Below, piece after piece: positions 51,915-61,280 of a stretch of 64,000 bases of DNA. A program made the position numbers and the translations under genes. The stretch spans positions 620,001 to 684,000 of the forward strand of contig NZ_JAHHDS010000003.1 in assembly GCF_019739195.1 (NCBI RefSeq). The letters run 5' to 3'. Each line of letters opens with the position of its first letter. The stretch's first letter is position 1. This stretch comes from Microcella sp. GTDB lineage: Bacteria > Actinomycetota > Actinomycetes > Actinomycetales > Microbacteriaceae. Below the pieces are notes generated by a model. It searched no databases. It saw only the letters and a list, made by a program, of their open reading frames with translations, and had not been told where the DNA came from.

Positions 51915-52940
51915 TCAGCTGAGCGCCCGCAATCGGGGGGCAAGGTCGCGCTCGAACAGCTCGAGGAACCGGCGCTGGTCGTGGCCCGGGGCGTGGAACA
52001 CGAGGTGGTTCATGCCGTACTCGACGTACTTCGCGATCTCGGCGACGACGGCGTCAGGGTCGTTGCCGACGATCCAGCGCTTCGCGATCTGCTCGATCGG
52101 CAGAGCATCCGCCGCCTTCTCCATCTCGACCGGGTCGGTGATGTCGTGCTTCTGCTCTTTGCTGAGCGAGAGTGGCGACCAGAACCGGGTGTTCTCGAGG
52201 ACCGCGTCGAGGTCGGTGTCGTACGAGAGCTTGATCTCGATCATCCGGTCGATCTGCTCGAAGTCGCGGCCGACCTTCTCGGCGCCTTCCTTCACGGCCG
52301 GGATGAGCTCGTCGGTGTACAACTCGACACCCTTGCCCGACGTGCAGATGAAGCCGTCGCCCGCGCGACCCGCGTAGCGCGCGACGAACGGCCCACCGGC
52401 GGCAATGTAGACGGGAATGGGTTGCTCGGGCCGGTCATAGATCGACGCGTCGTGCGTCGAGTAGTACTCGCCGCGAAAGTTGACGCGGTCGTCACTCCAG
52501 AGTTGCCGCATGAGGTCGACGCTCTCGCGCAGGCGCGCGAAGCGCTCTTTGAACTCGGGCCACTCCTGTTCACCCGCTCCGGCGAAGCCGGTCGCGATCT
52601 CGTTGAGTGCCTCACCCGTGCCGACACCCAGGAAGATGCGCCCCGGGTACATGACGCCCATCGACGCGAAGGCCTGGGCGAGCACAGCGGGGTTGTAGCG
52701 GAACGTCGGTGTCATCACCGAAGTTCCGATACGGATGCTCGACGTGCGCTCGCCGACCGCCGACATCCACGTCAACGAGAACGGAGCATGCCCTCCTGTG
52801 TGCCGCCACGGCTGAAAGTGGTCGCTCACGGCGACGCTCTCCATGCCGTGCGCCTCGGCCGCGACCGCGATCTCGACGAGCTCGCGCGGGTCGAACTGCT
52901 CGGCCGAGGCTTTGTAGCCGAGAGTGAGGGGGTGCGTCAT
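51915..52940 (-). CDS. fgd: F420-dependent glucose-6-phosphate dehydrogenase
   Basis: The 341-residue LLM-fold enzyme reduces F420 with glucose-6-phosphate. Active-site residues match the mycobacterial enzyme with an offset of one: His41 and Trp45 in [17 protein letters not shown], and Glu110 in [32 protein letters not shown] and [17 protein letters not shown] are also typical. It supplies reduced F420 to the other luciferase-like enzymes in the window. Confidence 0.93.
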   Translation of the reverse strand: MTHPLTLGYKASAEQFDPRELVEIAVAAEAHGMESVAVSDHFQPWRHTGGHAPFSLTWMSAVGERTSSIRIGTSVMTPTFRYNPAVLAQAFASMGVMYPGRIFLGVGTGEALNEIATGFAGAGEQEWPEFKERFARLRESVDLMRQLWSDDRVNFRGEYYSTHDASIYDRPEQPIPVYIAAGGPFVARYAGRAGDGFICTSGKGVELYTDELIPAVKEGAEKVGRDFEQIDRMIEIKLSYDTDLDAVLENTRFWSPLSLSKEQKHDITDPVEMEKAADALPIEQIAKRWIVGNDPDAVVAEIAKYVEYGMNHLVFHAPGHDQRRFLELFERDLAPRLRALS

Positions 52941-52968
52941 TGAGGGTCCGTCCGTTCAGTAGTCGAGG

Positions 52969-53376
52969 TCATTCCGAGATCGCGGCGCGCAGCGTCTCGA
53001 TCGAGGTGAGAGATGCCGTGCGCCATTCGCGCAGGTCGTCGTCGCCCGCTTCTTCCCAGAGCTCGTAGAGCTCGGAGCCGTCGGAGCCGACGGCCCGCTC
53101 GGCCGCGGTGAGAATGAAATCGTAGGTCTGGTCGTCGAATTGCGTCGAGATCAGTCTGATGTCGACCTCGTCGAGCGCAGCAGGCGGGTCGATACGACCG
53201 AGCGCCGTGAGCGCCACCTCGGTCAGGGCGAGGGCGATCGAGCCGCCCGGCTCTTCCAGGTACTCCGAAGCCATGAGCTCGCGCAGCTCGTCGAACGAGA
53301 AAGTTCCGTCGACGAGTTCGTCGACGGCATCCATCGCCGCATCGTTCTCGAACGCGCCTGATCCCCATGCACCCAT
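52969..53376 (-). CDS. DUF4259 protein
   Basis: The 135-residue acidic protein begins MGAWGSGAFENDAAMDAVDE, the DUF4259 hallmark, which fixes the ATG at 53376. TAGGGT lies 7 nt upstream. Members are small, soluble and uncharacterised. Confidence 0.9.
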   Translation of the reverse strand: MGAWGSGAFENDAAMDAVDELVDGTFSFDELRELMASEYLEEPGGSIALALTEVALTALGRIDPPAALDEVDIRLISTQFDDQTYDFILTAAERAVGSDGSELYELWEEAGDDDLREWRTASLTSIETLRAAISE

Positions 53377-53383
53377 GGTGGCC

Positions 53384-53389
53384 ACCCTA
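53384..53389 (-). promoter_or_regulatory. Leaderless -10 box of DUF4259 gene
   Basis: TAGGGT on the minus strand ends 7 nt before the ATG at 53376. Confidence 0.5.
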
Positions 53390-53481
53390 GCCACTGGTGC
53401 CCGGTGCATGACTGGTGTTCACTGTGAGGTGCTCGCGCGTTCGCGCAGGCGATCGCACCTGCGGCCCGAGGAGGCCCCGCC

Positions 53482-54156
53482 ATGCTTGATGCCATCGGCA
53501 CCGTTCTTCCACTCGCCGTGGCGCTCGCCCTGAGCCCGCTCGCGATCGCCTCGGTCGTGCTCATGCTGCTGTCGAGCAAGCCGAGGGCTGCGAGCTTCGC
53601 CTTCTTGATTGGCTTCGTCATCTCGATCGCCGTCGTCTCGACCGCGGCCTTTCTGCTCGCGTCGGTGCTGCCGCACAGCGACGACGACACCTCCATCTCG
53701 GCGCCCTACCTGCTGCTGTTGCTCGGAATCGCGGCGATCGTGCTCGCCGTGCGTCAGTGGCGCGCGCGCCCGAAGCCTGGCGACGAACTCGAACTGCCGG
53801 GGTGGATCGCCAAGGTCGAAGGTATCTCGACCCCTTCGGCGTTCACGCTCGGTGCGTTCTTCGGCGGCATCAAGCCCAAGAACCTTCTGCTGAGCGTCGG
53901 CCTTGGCGTGAGCGTCGAGGCGACCATGATCAGCGGTGGCGAGGCCGCGATCGTGCTCGTGGCTGTCGCCGTGGTCTCGTCGATTCCGATCATGGTGCCG
54001 GTGGTGCTCTCGATGGTCGCGCTCGAGCGCATCAGCGGCGCGCTCGACCGGCTGCGCGACTGGATGGTGCGTCACAACTCTGCGGTGGTCGGCGTCATTC
54101 TGCTGCTCGTGGGTGTGTTGCTCATCGGCAAGGCCCTCAGCACCCTCGGCGCGTGA
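53482..54156 (+). CDS. GAP-family (Sap/SfLAP) membrane protein, copy 1
   Basis: The 224-residue protein has six hydrophobic segments in two halves joined by a charged loop (RQWRARPKPGDELELPGWI). It fits the GAP/Sap family, named after mycobacterial proteins needed to expose sulfolipids and glycopeptidolipids on the cell surface. LGAFFGGIKPKNLLLSVG is a typical second-half motif. The ATG has AGGAGG upstream. A related gene follows 10 bp later. Confidence 0.85.
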   Translation: MLDAIGTVLPLAVALALSPLAIASVVLMLLSSKPRAASFAFLIGFVISIAVVSTAAFLLASVLPHSDDDTSISAPYLLLLLGIAAIVLAVRQWRARPKPGDELELPGWIAKVEGISTPSAFTLGAFFGGIKPKNLLLSVGLGVSVEATMISGGEAAIVLVAVAVVSSIPIMVPVVLSMVALERISGALDRLRDWMVRHNSAVVGVILLLVGVLLIGKALSTLGA

Positions 54157-54166
54157 GCGGTCGCGC

Positions 54167-54835
54167 GTGCTGACGGTCATCGGCGAGACTCTGCCGCTCG
54201 CGATCGCCATCGCCTTCAGCCCGTTCGGAGTCGTCGCCGTCGTGGTCATGTTGCTGTCGAGCTATCCGCGTGCCACCAGCATCGGTTTCGTGCTCGGGTG
54301 GGCTTCGGGCATCGCCGTGGTCGGTGTGGCCGGCTACCTGCTCGCCGAGCTCGTGCCCGAAGGAGTGGGCGGCGGAAGCGTTATCGGCCCCATCACGCTG
54401 GTGGTTCTCGGCAGCGTGAGCATCGGCTTCGCAGCACGGCAGTGGCGCGGGCGGCCCAGCGCCGACGACGAGGTCGAGCTGCCGGGGTGGATGTCGCGCA
54501 TCGACGGGCTCTCGGCCCTGCGATCATTCGCGCTCGGTGCCGCACTCGCCGCCACGAAACCGAAGAACATCATTCTGGCGTTCGGGTCGGGCGTCGCCGC
54601 GAGCACGGCGGGCCTCGTCGGCGCTCAGGCGGTCGTGGTGCTCGGGATCTTTCTCGGGGTCTCGTCGATCTCACTCGGAGCGCCCATCATCGCCTTTCTG
54701 ATCGCCGGCGAACGGGTCTACGGCAGTCTCGAGAGCATTCGCGATTGGATGATCCGCCACAACTCGGCGATGCTCGGCGTGATCTTGCTCTTCGTCGGTG
54801 TCGTACTCGTGGGCAACGGCCTCAGAGCGCTCTGA
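54167..54835 (+). CDS. GAP-family (Sap/SfLAP) membrane protein, copy 2
   Basis: The 222-residue protein starts at GTG 54167 and is a diverged duplicate of its upstream neighbour, sharing PLAIAIAFSPFGVVAVVVML, RQWRGRPSADDEVELPGWM, TKPKNIILAFG and the C-terminal DWMIRHNSAMLGVILL. The pair probably forms a hetero-oligomeric small-molecule or lipid exporter; substrate unknown. Confidence 0.85.
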   Translation: MLTVIGETLPLAIAIAFSPFGVVAVVVMLLSSYPRATSIGFVLGWASGIAVVGVAGYLLAELVPEGVGGGSVIGPITLVVLGSVSIGFAARQWRGRPSADDEVELPGWMSRIDGLSALRSFALGAALAATKPKNIILAFGSGVAASTAGLVGAQAVVVLGIFLGVSSISLGAPIIAFLIAGERVYGSLESIRDWMIRHNSAMLGVILLFVGVVLVGNGLRAL

Positions 54836-54852
54836 GCCGCTCGGGCCCGACG

Positions 54853-55344
54853 TCAGTCTTGATCGACCGTGTCGAGGTATTCGGCCACGGCCCGCGGCAC
54901 GTAGGGCGCTACATCGCCGCCCAGCGCCGAGACCTGCCGCACCAGCGAGCTCGAGACGTGAGCGTGAGCGGGGTCGGGCAGCATGAAGATGGTCTCGACG
55001 CCCGCGAGGTTGCGGTTGACGATGGCCATCGGCGTCTCGTAGGCGACATCGACCTGGCTGCGCACGCCCTTCACGAGCACGCTGGCTCCGACGTCAGAGC
55101 AATAGTCGACGAGCAGTCCGACGCTCCAGCTCGTCACGAGAATGCTGTCGGGCAGCGCTCGGTCGGCGACCGCCTGCTCGATGAGCGACACCCGCTGCGC
55201 AATCGGCAGCATCGCTTCTTTCGCCGGGTTATGCACGACGACGACGTGCACTTCGTCGAAGATGCCCGCCGCCCGCTCGATGACGTCGAGATGGCCGAGG
55301 GTGACGGGGTCGAACGACCCGGGAACAACAGCAATGGTGCTCAT
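54853..55344 (-). CDS. coaD: Phosphopantetheine adenylyltransferase
   Basis: The 163-residue enzyme makes dephospho-CoA. Conserved stretches are [20 protein letters not shown] with the nucleotidyl-transfer histidine, [15 protein letters not shown] and a closing [15 protein letters not shown]. Leaderless promoter TAGGGT lies 6 nt before the ATG. coaD usually lies next to rsmD and recG in this group; here an EEP hydrolase gene sits between. Confidence 0.96.
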   Translation of the reverse strand: MSTIAVVPGSFDPVTLGHLDVIERAAGIFDEVHVVVVHNPAKEAMLPIAQRVSLIEQAVADRALPDSILVTSWSVGLLVDYCSDVGASVLVKGVRSQVDVAYETPMAIVNRNLAGVETIFMLPDPAHAHVSSSLVRQVSALGGDVAPYVPRAVAEYLDTVDQD

Positions 55345-55350
55345 GCCCCC

Positions 55351-55356
55351 ACCCTA
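55351..55356 (-). promoter_or_regulatory. Leaderless -10 box of coaD
   Basis: TAGGGT on the minus strand ends 6 nt before the coaD ATG. Confidence 0.5.
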
Positions 55357-55367
55357 GCGAGCACAGA

Positions 55368-56099
55368 TCACACGGATGTTTCGTCGTCAGACTTCAGAGT
55401 TTCGATCGAGCCCGTGTCGACGCGGTCGGTGTCTGAGTAGTTCGCCGTCACCAGAATCGGCAGGTGGTCTGACTCGCCTTGCGGCAGGGTCGTGACCCGC
55501 GTGATGTCGAGTCCGATCGACGTGGCGAAATCGAAGTGGCCTCGAAAGAACTTGTAGCGGGTGTACGTGCGCGCATCGCTCAGAGTGACCTCGTGACCGG
55601 TCTCCTGCACGCTCGTCGAGAGGTGGTCTTTGAAGATGGGGTAGTTGAAGTCGCCGACCATGAGAGTCGGCAGCGTCGACCCGAAGCTGTCGAGCGCCTC
55701 GTGCGCCGCGCGGATCTGCGTGCGGCGCAACGAGTTGAGCGCCGTGAGCGGGGCGGCGTGGAAGCACCCGACGACGAGCTCGCGGTCGTGCACGCGATCG
55801 ATCAGGTGAGTGCCGAGCAGCCGCTCGTGGGCCGGTTTGGCGATGACATCGTGCAGCGAGCGCTTCAAAGCGAAAGCCTTCGTGCTCAGCGCCTCGAAAC
55901 GCTCGCGGTTGTAGAAGATCGCCAGGCCGAGCCGATTCAGCTTGGTCGCATCGGCGAGATGCAGCGGGCCGAGCTCACGTGGCAGGTCTTCGGTGTCGAC
56001 CTCTTGCAGGCACAACAGGTTGGGTGAGTGCGACTCGACGAGCTTCTCGAGCTCGCCGCGGGCGGCGTGCTTGCGCAGGTTGTACGAGATGACCCTCAC
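55368..56099 (-). CDS. Endonuclease/exonuclease/phosphatase-family hydrolase
   Basis: The 243-residue protein has the EEP fold landmarks: MRVISYNLRKH, the metal ligand Glu in LLCLQEVD, MVGDFNYPIF and the terminal GESDHLPILV. Such enzymes cleave DNA, RNA or phospholipid/inositol phosphates; specificity cannot be read here. It begins at GTG 56099, between recG and coaD on the same strand. Confidence 0.85.
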   Translation of the reverse strand: MRVISYNLRKHAARGELEKLVESHSPNLLCLQEVDTEDLPRELGPLHLADATKLNRLGLAIFYNRERFEALSTKAFALKRSLHDVIAKPAHERLLGTHLIDRVHDRELVVGCFHAAPLTALNSLRRTQIRAAHEALDSFGSTLPTLMVGDFNYPIFKDHLSTSVQETGHEVTLSDARTYTRYKFFRGHFDFATSIGLDITRVTTLPQGESDHLPILVTANYSDTDRVDTGSIETLKSDDETSV

Positions 56100-56146
56100 A
56101 GGCCTATCTTCTCTCCCGCGCGGTCAGCCGCGAAATCGACGAAACG

Positions 56147-58357
56147 CTAGTTCTTCGCCAAGAAGTCGCGGGCGGCGTCATCGAGACGGCGATCGAGCGC
56201 GGCCTTGAGCGCCGGATGCCCGCTCAGCGCCGCATCCCCCTCGAGCACCCCGTCCGCGGCCTCGCGGGCCGCGAGAATGAGGTCGCCGTCGGTGGCCACA
56301 CGCAGCAGCTTGAGGCTCGAGCGCCCGCCGCTCTGGGTAGCCCCGAGCACGTCGCCCTCGCGCCGCAGCTCGAGGTCGACCTGCGCGAGCTCGAAGCCGT
56401 CGAGCGTGCTCGCCACGGCCTCGACCCGCTCGCGCGCCAGGCTCTCGGGCACCGCGGCGGTCACGAACAGGCACAGTCCGGGCACGCCGCCGCGCCCCAC
56501 GCGGCCGCGCAGCTGGTGCAACTGGCTCACGCCGAACCGGTCGGCGTCGACGACGACCATGGTCGAGGCGTTCGGCACATCGACGCCGACCTCGATGACG
56601 GTCGTCGCGACGAGCACGTCGATCTCGCCGCGCGCGAAGGCCTGCATCGTCGCGTCTTTCTCGTCGGTCGCCATCCGGCCGTGCAGCGGCTCGACTCGGC
56701 GCCCGGCGAGCGCTGGGTGCGATTGCAGCAGGGGCGTCAACTCAGCGACGGTCGCGGGCGGGCGGGCCACCGCATCCACGTCGTCGGCAGAGCCGTCGGT
56801 CGGGTCATCGGCCAGAGCATCCGGGTCGTCTTCGCGTGTCGCTGGGTCGATCGCCGGCACGACGACGAAGCCCTGCCGACCCTGCTCGAGCTCTTCGCCG
56901 AGGCGCTGCCACACGCGATTCCACCAGCCCGGCTTGTCGGCAAGCGGCACGACGTGGCTCACGATGGGCGTGCGGCCCGCGGGCAACTGGGCGATCGTCG
57001 AGATGTCGAGGTCGCCGAACACCGTCATCGCCACGGTGCGCGGAATCGGCGTGGCTGTCAGCACGAGCACATGCGGCGGCCGAGCGCCCTTGCGGCGCAG
57101 GCTCTCGCGCTGCTCGACGCCGAAGCGGTGCTGCTCGTCGACGACGACAAGGCCGAGGTCGGCGAACTGCACCTGGTCGCCGAGCAGGGCGTGGGTACCG
57201 ATGACGATGCGGGATGCTCCGCTCGCGATCGCCAGCAGCGCCTTGCGCCTCTCGGCCATCGGCAGCTGCCCGGTGAGCAGCACGGGCCTGAGGCGGGCAG
57301 CGCGGTCAGGGCCGAGGGTGTGCACGATGGAGCGCAAGTGTTGCGCCGCGAGCACCTCGGTCGGAGCGAGCAGAGCGCTCTGCCCGCCGCTCTCTGCGAC
57401 CGCGAGCATGGCGCGCACCGCGACGAGGGTCTTGCCCGACCCGACCTCGCCCTGCACGAGCCGGTTCATCGGTGCGTCGGCGGCCAGGTCGCGGGCGATC
57501 TCGTCGCCGACGAGCACCTGGTCGTCGGTGAGCGTGAAGGGCAGCTCGGCGTCGAAGCCGGCGAGCTCGGCGCCGGGCGTGCGCGGCGTCGCGGGCTGCT
57601 CGCGCAGGGCCGCGCGACGTTGCAGCAGGGCGGCCTGCAACACGAAGGCCTCGTGAAAGCGCAGGGTGTCGCGCGCGCGGCGCCACTGGCCGTCATTCTC
57701 GGGCCGATGGATGTACTGGTATGCGGTTGTGAGGTCGAGCAGCTCGGGGGCTTCAGAGTCGTGGGCTCGCAGAGCCGAGCGCACCTCGGCGGGCACGGGG
57801 TCGTCGAGCGTCGGCAGCGTATCGAGCACGACGCCGAGCGCCTTGGCGATCTGCCAGCTCGCGACCGTCGAGGTCGCCGGGTAGATCGGAATGGGCATCA
57901 TCGCCCACTTCTTCGCCTCGGGCCCCGAGTCGCGCTCGTCGCCCGCTTCGAAGAGCTCGTAGTCGGGGTGCGCGAGCTGCCGCGTGCCGCGGTACTCGCC
58001 GACCTTGCCGGCGAAGATGCCCCGCACCCCGGGCTTGAGGTCGTTCTTGCGCCACGCCTGGTTGAAGAACGTAAGAACGAGAATGCCTTTGCCATCGGTG
58101 ATGCGCACCTCGAGGATGCTGCCTTTGCGCTGCTTCATCGACCGCTCGACGACCTCGATCACCTCGGCGACGATGGTCACCGACTCGTCGACGCGCAATT
58201 CGCTGAGCGCGGTGAGCTCGCCGCGCCGGGCGTAGCGCCGGGGATAGTGGGTGAGCAGATCACCCACCGTGAGCATCCCGAACGCTTTCTTCAGCGAGTT
58301 CGCGCTGCGATCGCCCACCGCGCTGCTGAGTTTGGCGTCGAGCGGGCTGGTGTTCAC
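56147..58357 (-). CDS. recG: ATP-dependent DNA helicase RecG
   Basis: The 736-residue helicase remodels stalled forks and Holliday junctions. The N-terminal wedge/OB domain has VGDLLTHYPRRYARRGEL. Helicase motifs include GEVGSGKTLVAVRAM (Walker A), VVVDEQHRFGVEQRE, VLTATPIPRTVAMT, VIEVGVDVPNASTMVV and LHQLRGRVGRGG. An extra acidic loop (PATREDDPDALADDPTDGSA) sits inside the C-terminal lobe. Start GTG 58357 has TAGCGT 7 nt upstream. It is divergent from rsmD. Confidence 0.96.
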   Translation of the reverse strand: MNTSPLDAKLSSAVGDRSANSLKKAFGMLTVGDLLTHYPRRYARRGELTALSELRVDESVTIVAEVIEVVERSMKQRKGSILEVRITDGKGILVLTFFNQAWRKNDLKPGVRGIFAGKVGEYRGTRQLAHPDYELFEAGDERDSGPEAKKWAMMPIPIYPATSTVASWQIAKALGVVLDTLPTLDDPVPAEVRSALRAHDSEAPELLDLTTAYQYIHRPENDGQWRRARDTLRFHEAFVLQAALLQRRAALREQPATPRTPGAELAGFDAELPFTLTDDQVLVGDEIARDLAADAPMNRLVQGEVGSGKTLVAVRAMLAVAESGGQSALLAPTEVLAAQHLRSIVHTLGPDRAARLRPVLLTGQLPMAERRKALLAIASGASRIVIGTHALLGDQVQFADLGLVVVDEQHRFGVEQRESLRRKGARPPHVLVLTATPIPRTVAMTVFGDLDISTIAQLPAGRTPIVSHVVPLADKPGWWNRVWQRLGEELEQGRQGFVVVPAIDPATREDDPDALADDPTDGSADDVDAVARPPATVAELTPLLQSHPALAGRRVEPLHGRMATDEKDATMQAFARGEIDVLVATTVIEVGVDVPNASTMVVVDADRFGVSQLHQLRGRVGRGGVPGLCLFVTAAVPESLARERVEAVASTLDGFELAQVDLELRREGDVLGATQSGGRSSLKLLRVATDGDLILAAREAADGVLEGDAALSGHPALKAALDRRLDDAARDFLAKN

Positions 58358-58364
58358 GGGTTCA

Positions 58365-58370
58365 ACGCTA
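58365..58370 (-). promoter_or_regulatory. Leaderless -10 box of recG
   Basis: TAGCGT on the minus strand ends 7 nt before the recG GTG. Confidence 0.5.
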
Positions 58371-58425
58371 CTCGCGCGACCCGACCGTCTGGCGCCCCGG
58401 CGCCGTGCGCCGCCCAGCAGCGCAG

Positions 58426-58431
58426 TAGCGT
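58426..58431 (+). promoter_or_regulatory. Leaderless -10 box of rsmD
   Basis: TAGCGT ends 7 nt before the rsmD GTG at 58439. recG and rsmD thus have back-to-back leaderless promoters. Confidence 0.5.
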
Positions 58432-58438
58432 GGAGGCC

Positions 58439-59029
58439 GTGACACGCATCATCTCCGGGTTCGCGGGCTCGCTGACGCTCAAGGTGCCGAGCGCTGGCAC
58501 GCGCCCCACGAGTGACCGCGTGCGCGAGGCGCTCTTCAGCGCGCTCGAGGCCCGCGACGCGATCGCCGGAGCACGCGTGCTCGACCTTTACGCCGGCTCG
58601 GGAGCCCTCGCGCTCGAAGCCATCAGCCGCGGGGCCGCCTCGGCCGTGCTCGTCGAGAAGTCGTACTCGGCGGTGCAGGTGTGCAAGGCCAACGCCGCGC
58701 TCGTGAGTGGTCGGGCGGGGCGCGGCGAGAGGCCGAGCATCCGCATCATCGGCAAGCCCGCGACCTCGTACCTGTCGTCGGCGCTCGACCAGTTTGATCT
58801 CGTCTTCATCGACCCGCCGTACGAGGTGGTCGGGCTCGAGCTCGACCACGTACTCGAGGGGCTCGTGCCGCGATTGGCGACGGATGCGGTGATCGCGCTC
58901 GAGCGCTCGTCACGCACCCCGGTGCCCGCCTGGCCCGCTGGACTCGCGCTCGACAAGATGTCGCGGTACGGCGAGACGGCGATCTACTGGCTGGAGCCAG
59001 AATCCGATAGATGGAGAGAAGTCCCTTAG
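58439..59029 (+). CDS. rsmD: 16S rRNA (guanine966-N2)-methyltransferase
   Basis: The 196-residue methyltransferase has SGFAGSLTLKVP, TRPTSDRVREALFSAL, the SAM motif VLDLYAGSGALALEAISRGA and the catalytic VFIDPPYEV. The final part SRYGETAIYWLEP is followed here by ESDRWREVP and a stop. A second copy of SRYGET-V-IYWLEP with a different ending (TGS, stop) lies 2.36 kb downstream, so an insertion has replaced the last codons while keeping the enzyme intact. Confidence 0.94.
   Translation: MTRIISGFAGSLTLKVPSAGTRPTSDRVREALFSALEARDAIAGARVLDLYAGSGALALEAISRGAASAVLVEKSYSAVQVCKANAALVSGRAGRGERPSIRIIGKPATSYLSSALDQFDLVFIDPPYEVVGLELDHVLEGLVPRLATDAVIALERSSRTPVPAWPAGLALDKMSRYGETAIYWLEPESDRWREVP
58967..58998 (+). 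repeat. attL-like repeat at rsmD 3' end
   Basis: These 32 bases of rsmD match 61326-61357 at 29 positions in the same orientation, with an unbroken 17-base core (58982-58998). They mark the left edge of an insertion at the rsmD 3' end. Confidence 0.75.
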
Positions 59030-59264
59030 AGCGCAAGCTTCGTTCACCGATTGCTCCACGCCACACCTCACCCTGCCTGCTTGCGATCGAACTTGGGTTG
59101 GCCGCCGCCGAGTTCCACTAGGCCCGGTAGCCAGTGCCGTAGGCAAAGGACACAAGACCAAGAGCACTCTTGTGCTTCGGATCCCACCAACGAAGTAAAG
59201 GTTCGCCGCTCCTTGCTTCAGATTGGTTCGAGCGGGGCGTTGGTAGAGCCTGCAAAGAAGACCT

Positions 59265-61052
59265 CTACGAAGGTGGGTCCTTGCGAAGTCTCCAGATTGG
59301 CCACCCCTGCATCTCACTCAATTCGTCTGGTGTGAGTTGACCCGCCAAGAAAGCCACCTCCTCCTCTTCTCCAAGAAGCAGGGCGCAGGCCAAGAGGAGC
59401 TTCCGCGGAGAGATCTCTGAATCGTCTTTGATGCTCTTTCGGAAGGCGCGCACCTCGTTGCGTTCCGGAGCCGAAAGACCGCCCTTACGCCATTTCATCT
59501 GCCAAGAATTCAGTAGATGCTGTGGTTTCTGTCCCTCAGAAGCAATGAGCCAGTTGTTCAGCGCGATTGCCGCTTCGAGCAGTTCCTCCGCTCGCGCCTC
59601 GTGCGTATCAGCCGCCGCGATCAAGGCGAGCACACGAAGATTTGCCTGACCGAATGTCGAAGAATAGTCCGACAGCGCTTCATAGGCTCCGACGATCGAG
59701 CGCAGGTTCGCATTCAGAACTGTGCCAAGTTGATCGGGTTCCACCATGTCGTACGCAGTTACTGGAATGACCTGACGAACTCCCTCATCGATATAGCTCA
59801 TCCTGTATTGCTGGCGAGTCAGATCATTGAACGGGTCGACCATTCGCCATCTCCCCGGCTTGCTCCCGGGAACGACCAAGAACATGAGCCCCCAGTCCCC
59901 CACCTTCTGAAGCACACGAGAAGTCTCGAGCTCTGGATCGGATATCTCCTCACCGTGAACGAAGGCCCGTCGAAGCACGCTCAGTTGCCTCGAAAGCTTG
60001 TCGTCGATTGCTTGGATGTCGATAAACCGCGTGTCCACATTCAGCAAGTCGAAAAGCTCACGGAGTTCTCTAAGCGCACTAAGGTGCGTGATCAACTCCG
60101 CGTCTGAGTCACCTTCCGCCATTACGAATTGCTGCTCAACACCGTCAATGCTGATTGCCCGAGTGGCGAGCAACGCGGCGTAAAACTCAAGGCCCTTCAG
60201 GCGGTCCGCAAGGGAGCGCTCCAGCGTGAACGAGAAACTCATCGAGTGTTGATCGCCAGAAGCTCGAAAGACGATGCTCAGACCAGCTGCAAGTTCAATC
60301 TCAACTGAACCGTCGGCCGTTTGAACTGCTGTCCCGCCCTTGTACGCCATATCTCCACTTCTGAACTCCACGGCGATCGGACGCTTCGTAAAGGCCAGCG
60401 GCGTGACTTGAAAGACCCCCGACAAGGGAACCTCGAGCCCATCCTCAGTGGTGAGCACAAGCGCAAAATCGGCAGAGCCAGGGGAGAGAGTTACTGGCAC
60501 AGCGAAGTCGATCTCTGTTGCTGTGTGGATGGTCAAGCTCTTCATCCGCTCGAAGAGAACCGCATCGAATCCTTGAGAGATGCGCTGCTCCCGTGTCTTC
60601 AGAGCTAACGCGAAGATGGGCTGGATCTCCGATGGCGACGTGGGGAACAGCTTCAGGCCAACCGTTATGTTTTTGGTCGTTGGCGACGACCGGGCAAAGT
60701 GGTCCTCGATGGCGAACGGTGACAGCAGGGCGCAATACGTGGTACTCGCACCGGAGTCTTCGACCAACACCACGAAGTAGAGCACGCCGGAGTTTTTCTG
60801 GTACGCCTTCAGATCAGTGCGCTTGATCGAAAACGTTATCGACGTCCGCTCGTTTGCCTTTACTGACCGACCCTTTACTTGAACGTCCACCCTGCCCAAC
60901 CATTGCTCTTTGGACTGCTTCAGGCCGGAGTAGAGGTCGACGTGACCATCAGTGAAGGGGGTCTTGTCGTTCAGCGAAATGTAGGGCTTTAGGGCGGTGC
61001 AAGTGGCCACGAGCCGACTGACCTCAGCAACGGCGATCGCCTCGACATCCAC
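59265..61052 (-). CDS. DUF4365-like N-terminal nuclease-fold protein, large single island cargo
   Basis: The 595-residue protein starts at GTG 61052 behind CAGAAT. Its N-terminal ~150 residues resemble DUF4365, a PD-(D/E)xK-like nuclease domain: Asp39 in DGHVDLYSG and Gln58/Lys60 in GRVDVQVKGR, then SIKRTDLKAYQKNSGVLYFV. The rest, ~440 residues, is not recognised: a beta-rich middle and a helical C-terminus. Codon use is less GC-rich than in neighbours. It is the only gene of the rsmD insert. DUF4365 proteins often occur in defence loci, so a one-gene anti-phage system is a reasonable guess, not shown. Confidence 0.6.
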   Translation of the reverse strand: MDVEAIAVAEVSRLVATCTALKPYISLNDKTPFTDGHVDLYSGLKQSKEQWLGRVDVQVKGRSVKANERTSITFSIKRTDLKAYQKNSGVLYFVVLVEDSGASTTYCALLSPFAIEDHFARSSPTTKNITVGLKLFPTSPSEIQPIFALALKTREQRISQGFDAVLFERMKSLTIHTATEIDFAVPVTLSPGSADFALVLTTEDGLEVPLSGVFQVTPLAFTKRPIAVEFRSGDMAYKGGTAVQTADGSVEIELAAGLSIVFRASGDQHSMSFSFTLERSLADRLKGLEFYAALLATRAISIDGVEQQFVMAEGDSDAELITHLSALRELRELFDLLNVDTRFIDIQAIDDKLSRQLSVLRRAFVHGEEISDPELETSRVLQKVGDWGLMFLVVPGSKPGRWRMVDPFNDLTRQQYRMSYIDEGVRQVIPVTAYDMVEPDQLGTVLNANLRSIVGAYEALSDYSSTFGQANLRVLALIAAADTHEARAEELLEAAIALNNWLIASEGQKPQHLLNSWQMKWRKGGLSAPERNEVRAFRKSIKDDSEISPRKLLLACALLLGEEEEVAFLAGQLTPDELSEMQGWPIWRLRKDPPS

Positions 61053-61280
61053 CGTTTCATTCTGGCAGTCGGACCCGACAGAATCAGGTTTTGGAAGGAG
61101 CTCCCCGCCTACGGTGACCGCTCAACGTGTCAGCAGGCACCATTGGGATCGCCGAGGGCCATAGGTGCAGGACCGGTTAGTTGAGCCCAAGCTCTGGCGC
61201 GCTCCCCGCCCAAGTGCGCCAATCGGAACCGAGGGGAGCTAGAACTCGCCGGTGTGGTCGAAATCCGCGGGCGGCATTTG

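Noticed and set aside
56216-58438. Open frame running antisense to recG into rsmD
   Set aside because: Only the part from 58439 is a gene (rsmD); the rest is the shadow of recG codons and lacks family features.
59030-59264. Possible short genes between the rsmD stop and the DUF4365-like gene
   Set aside because: Frames are short, without ribosome sites or recognisable sequence.
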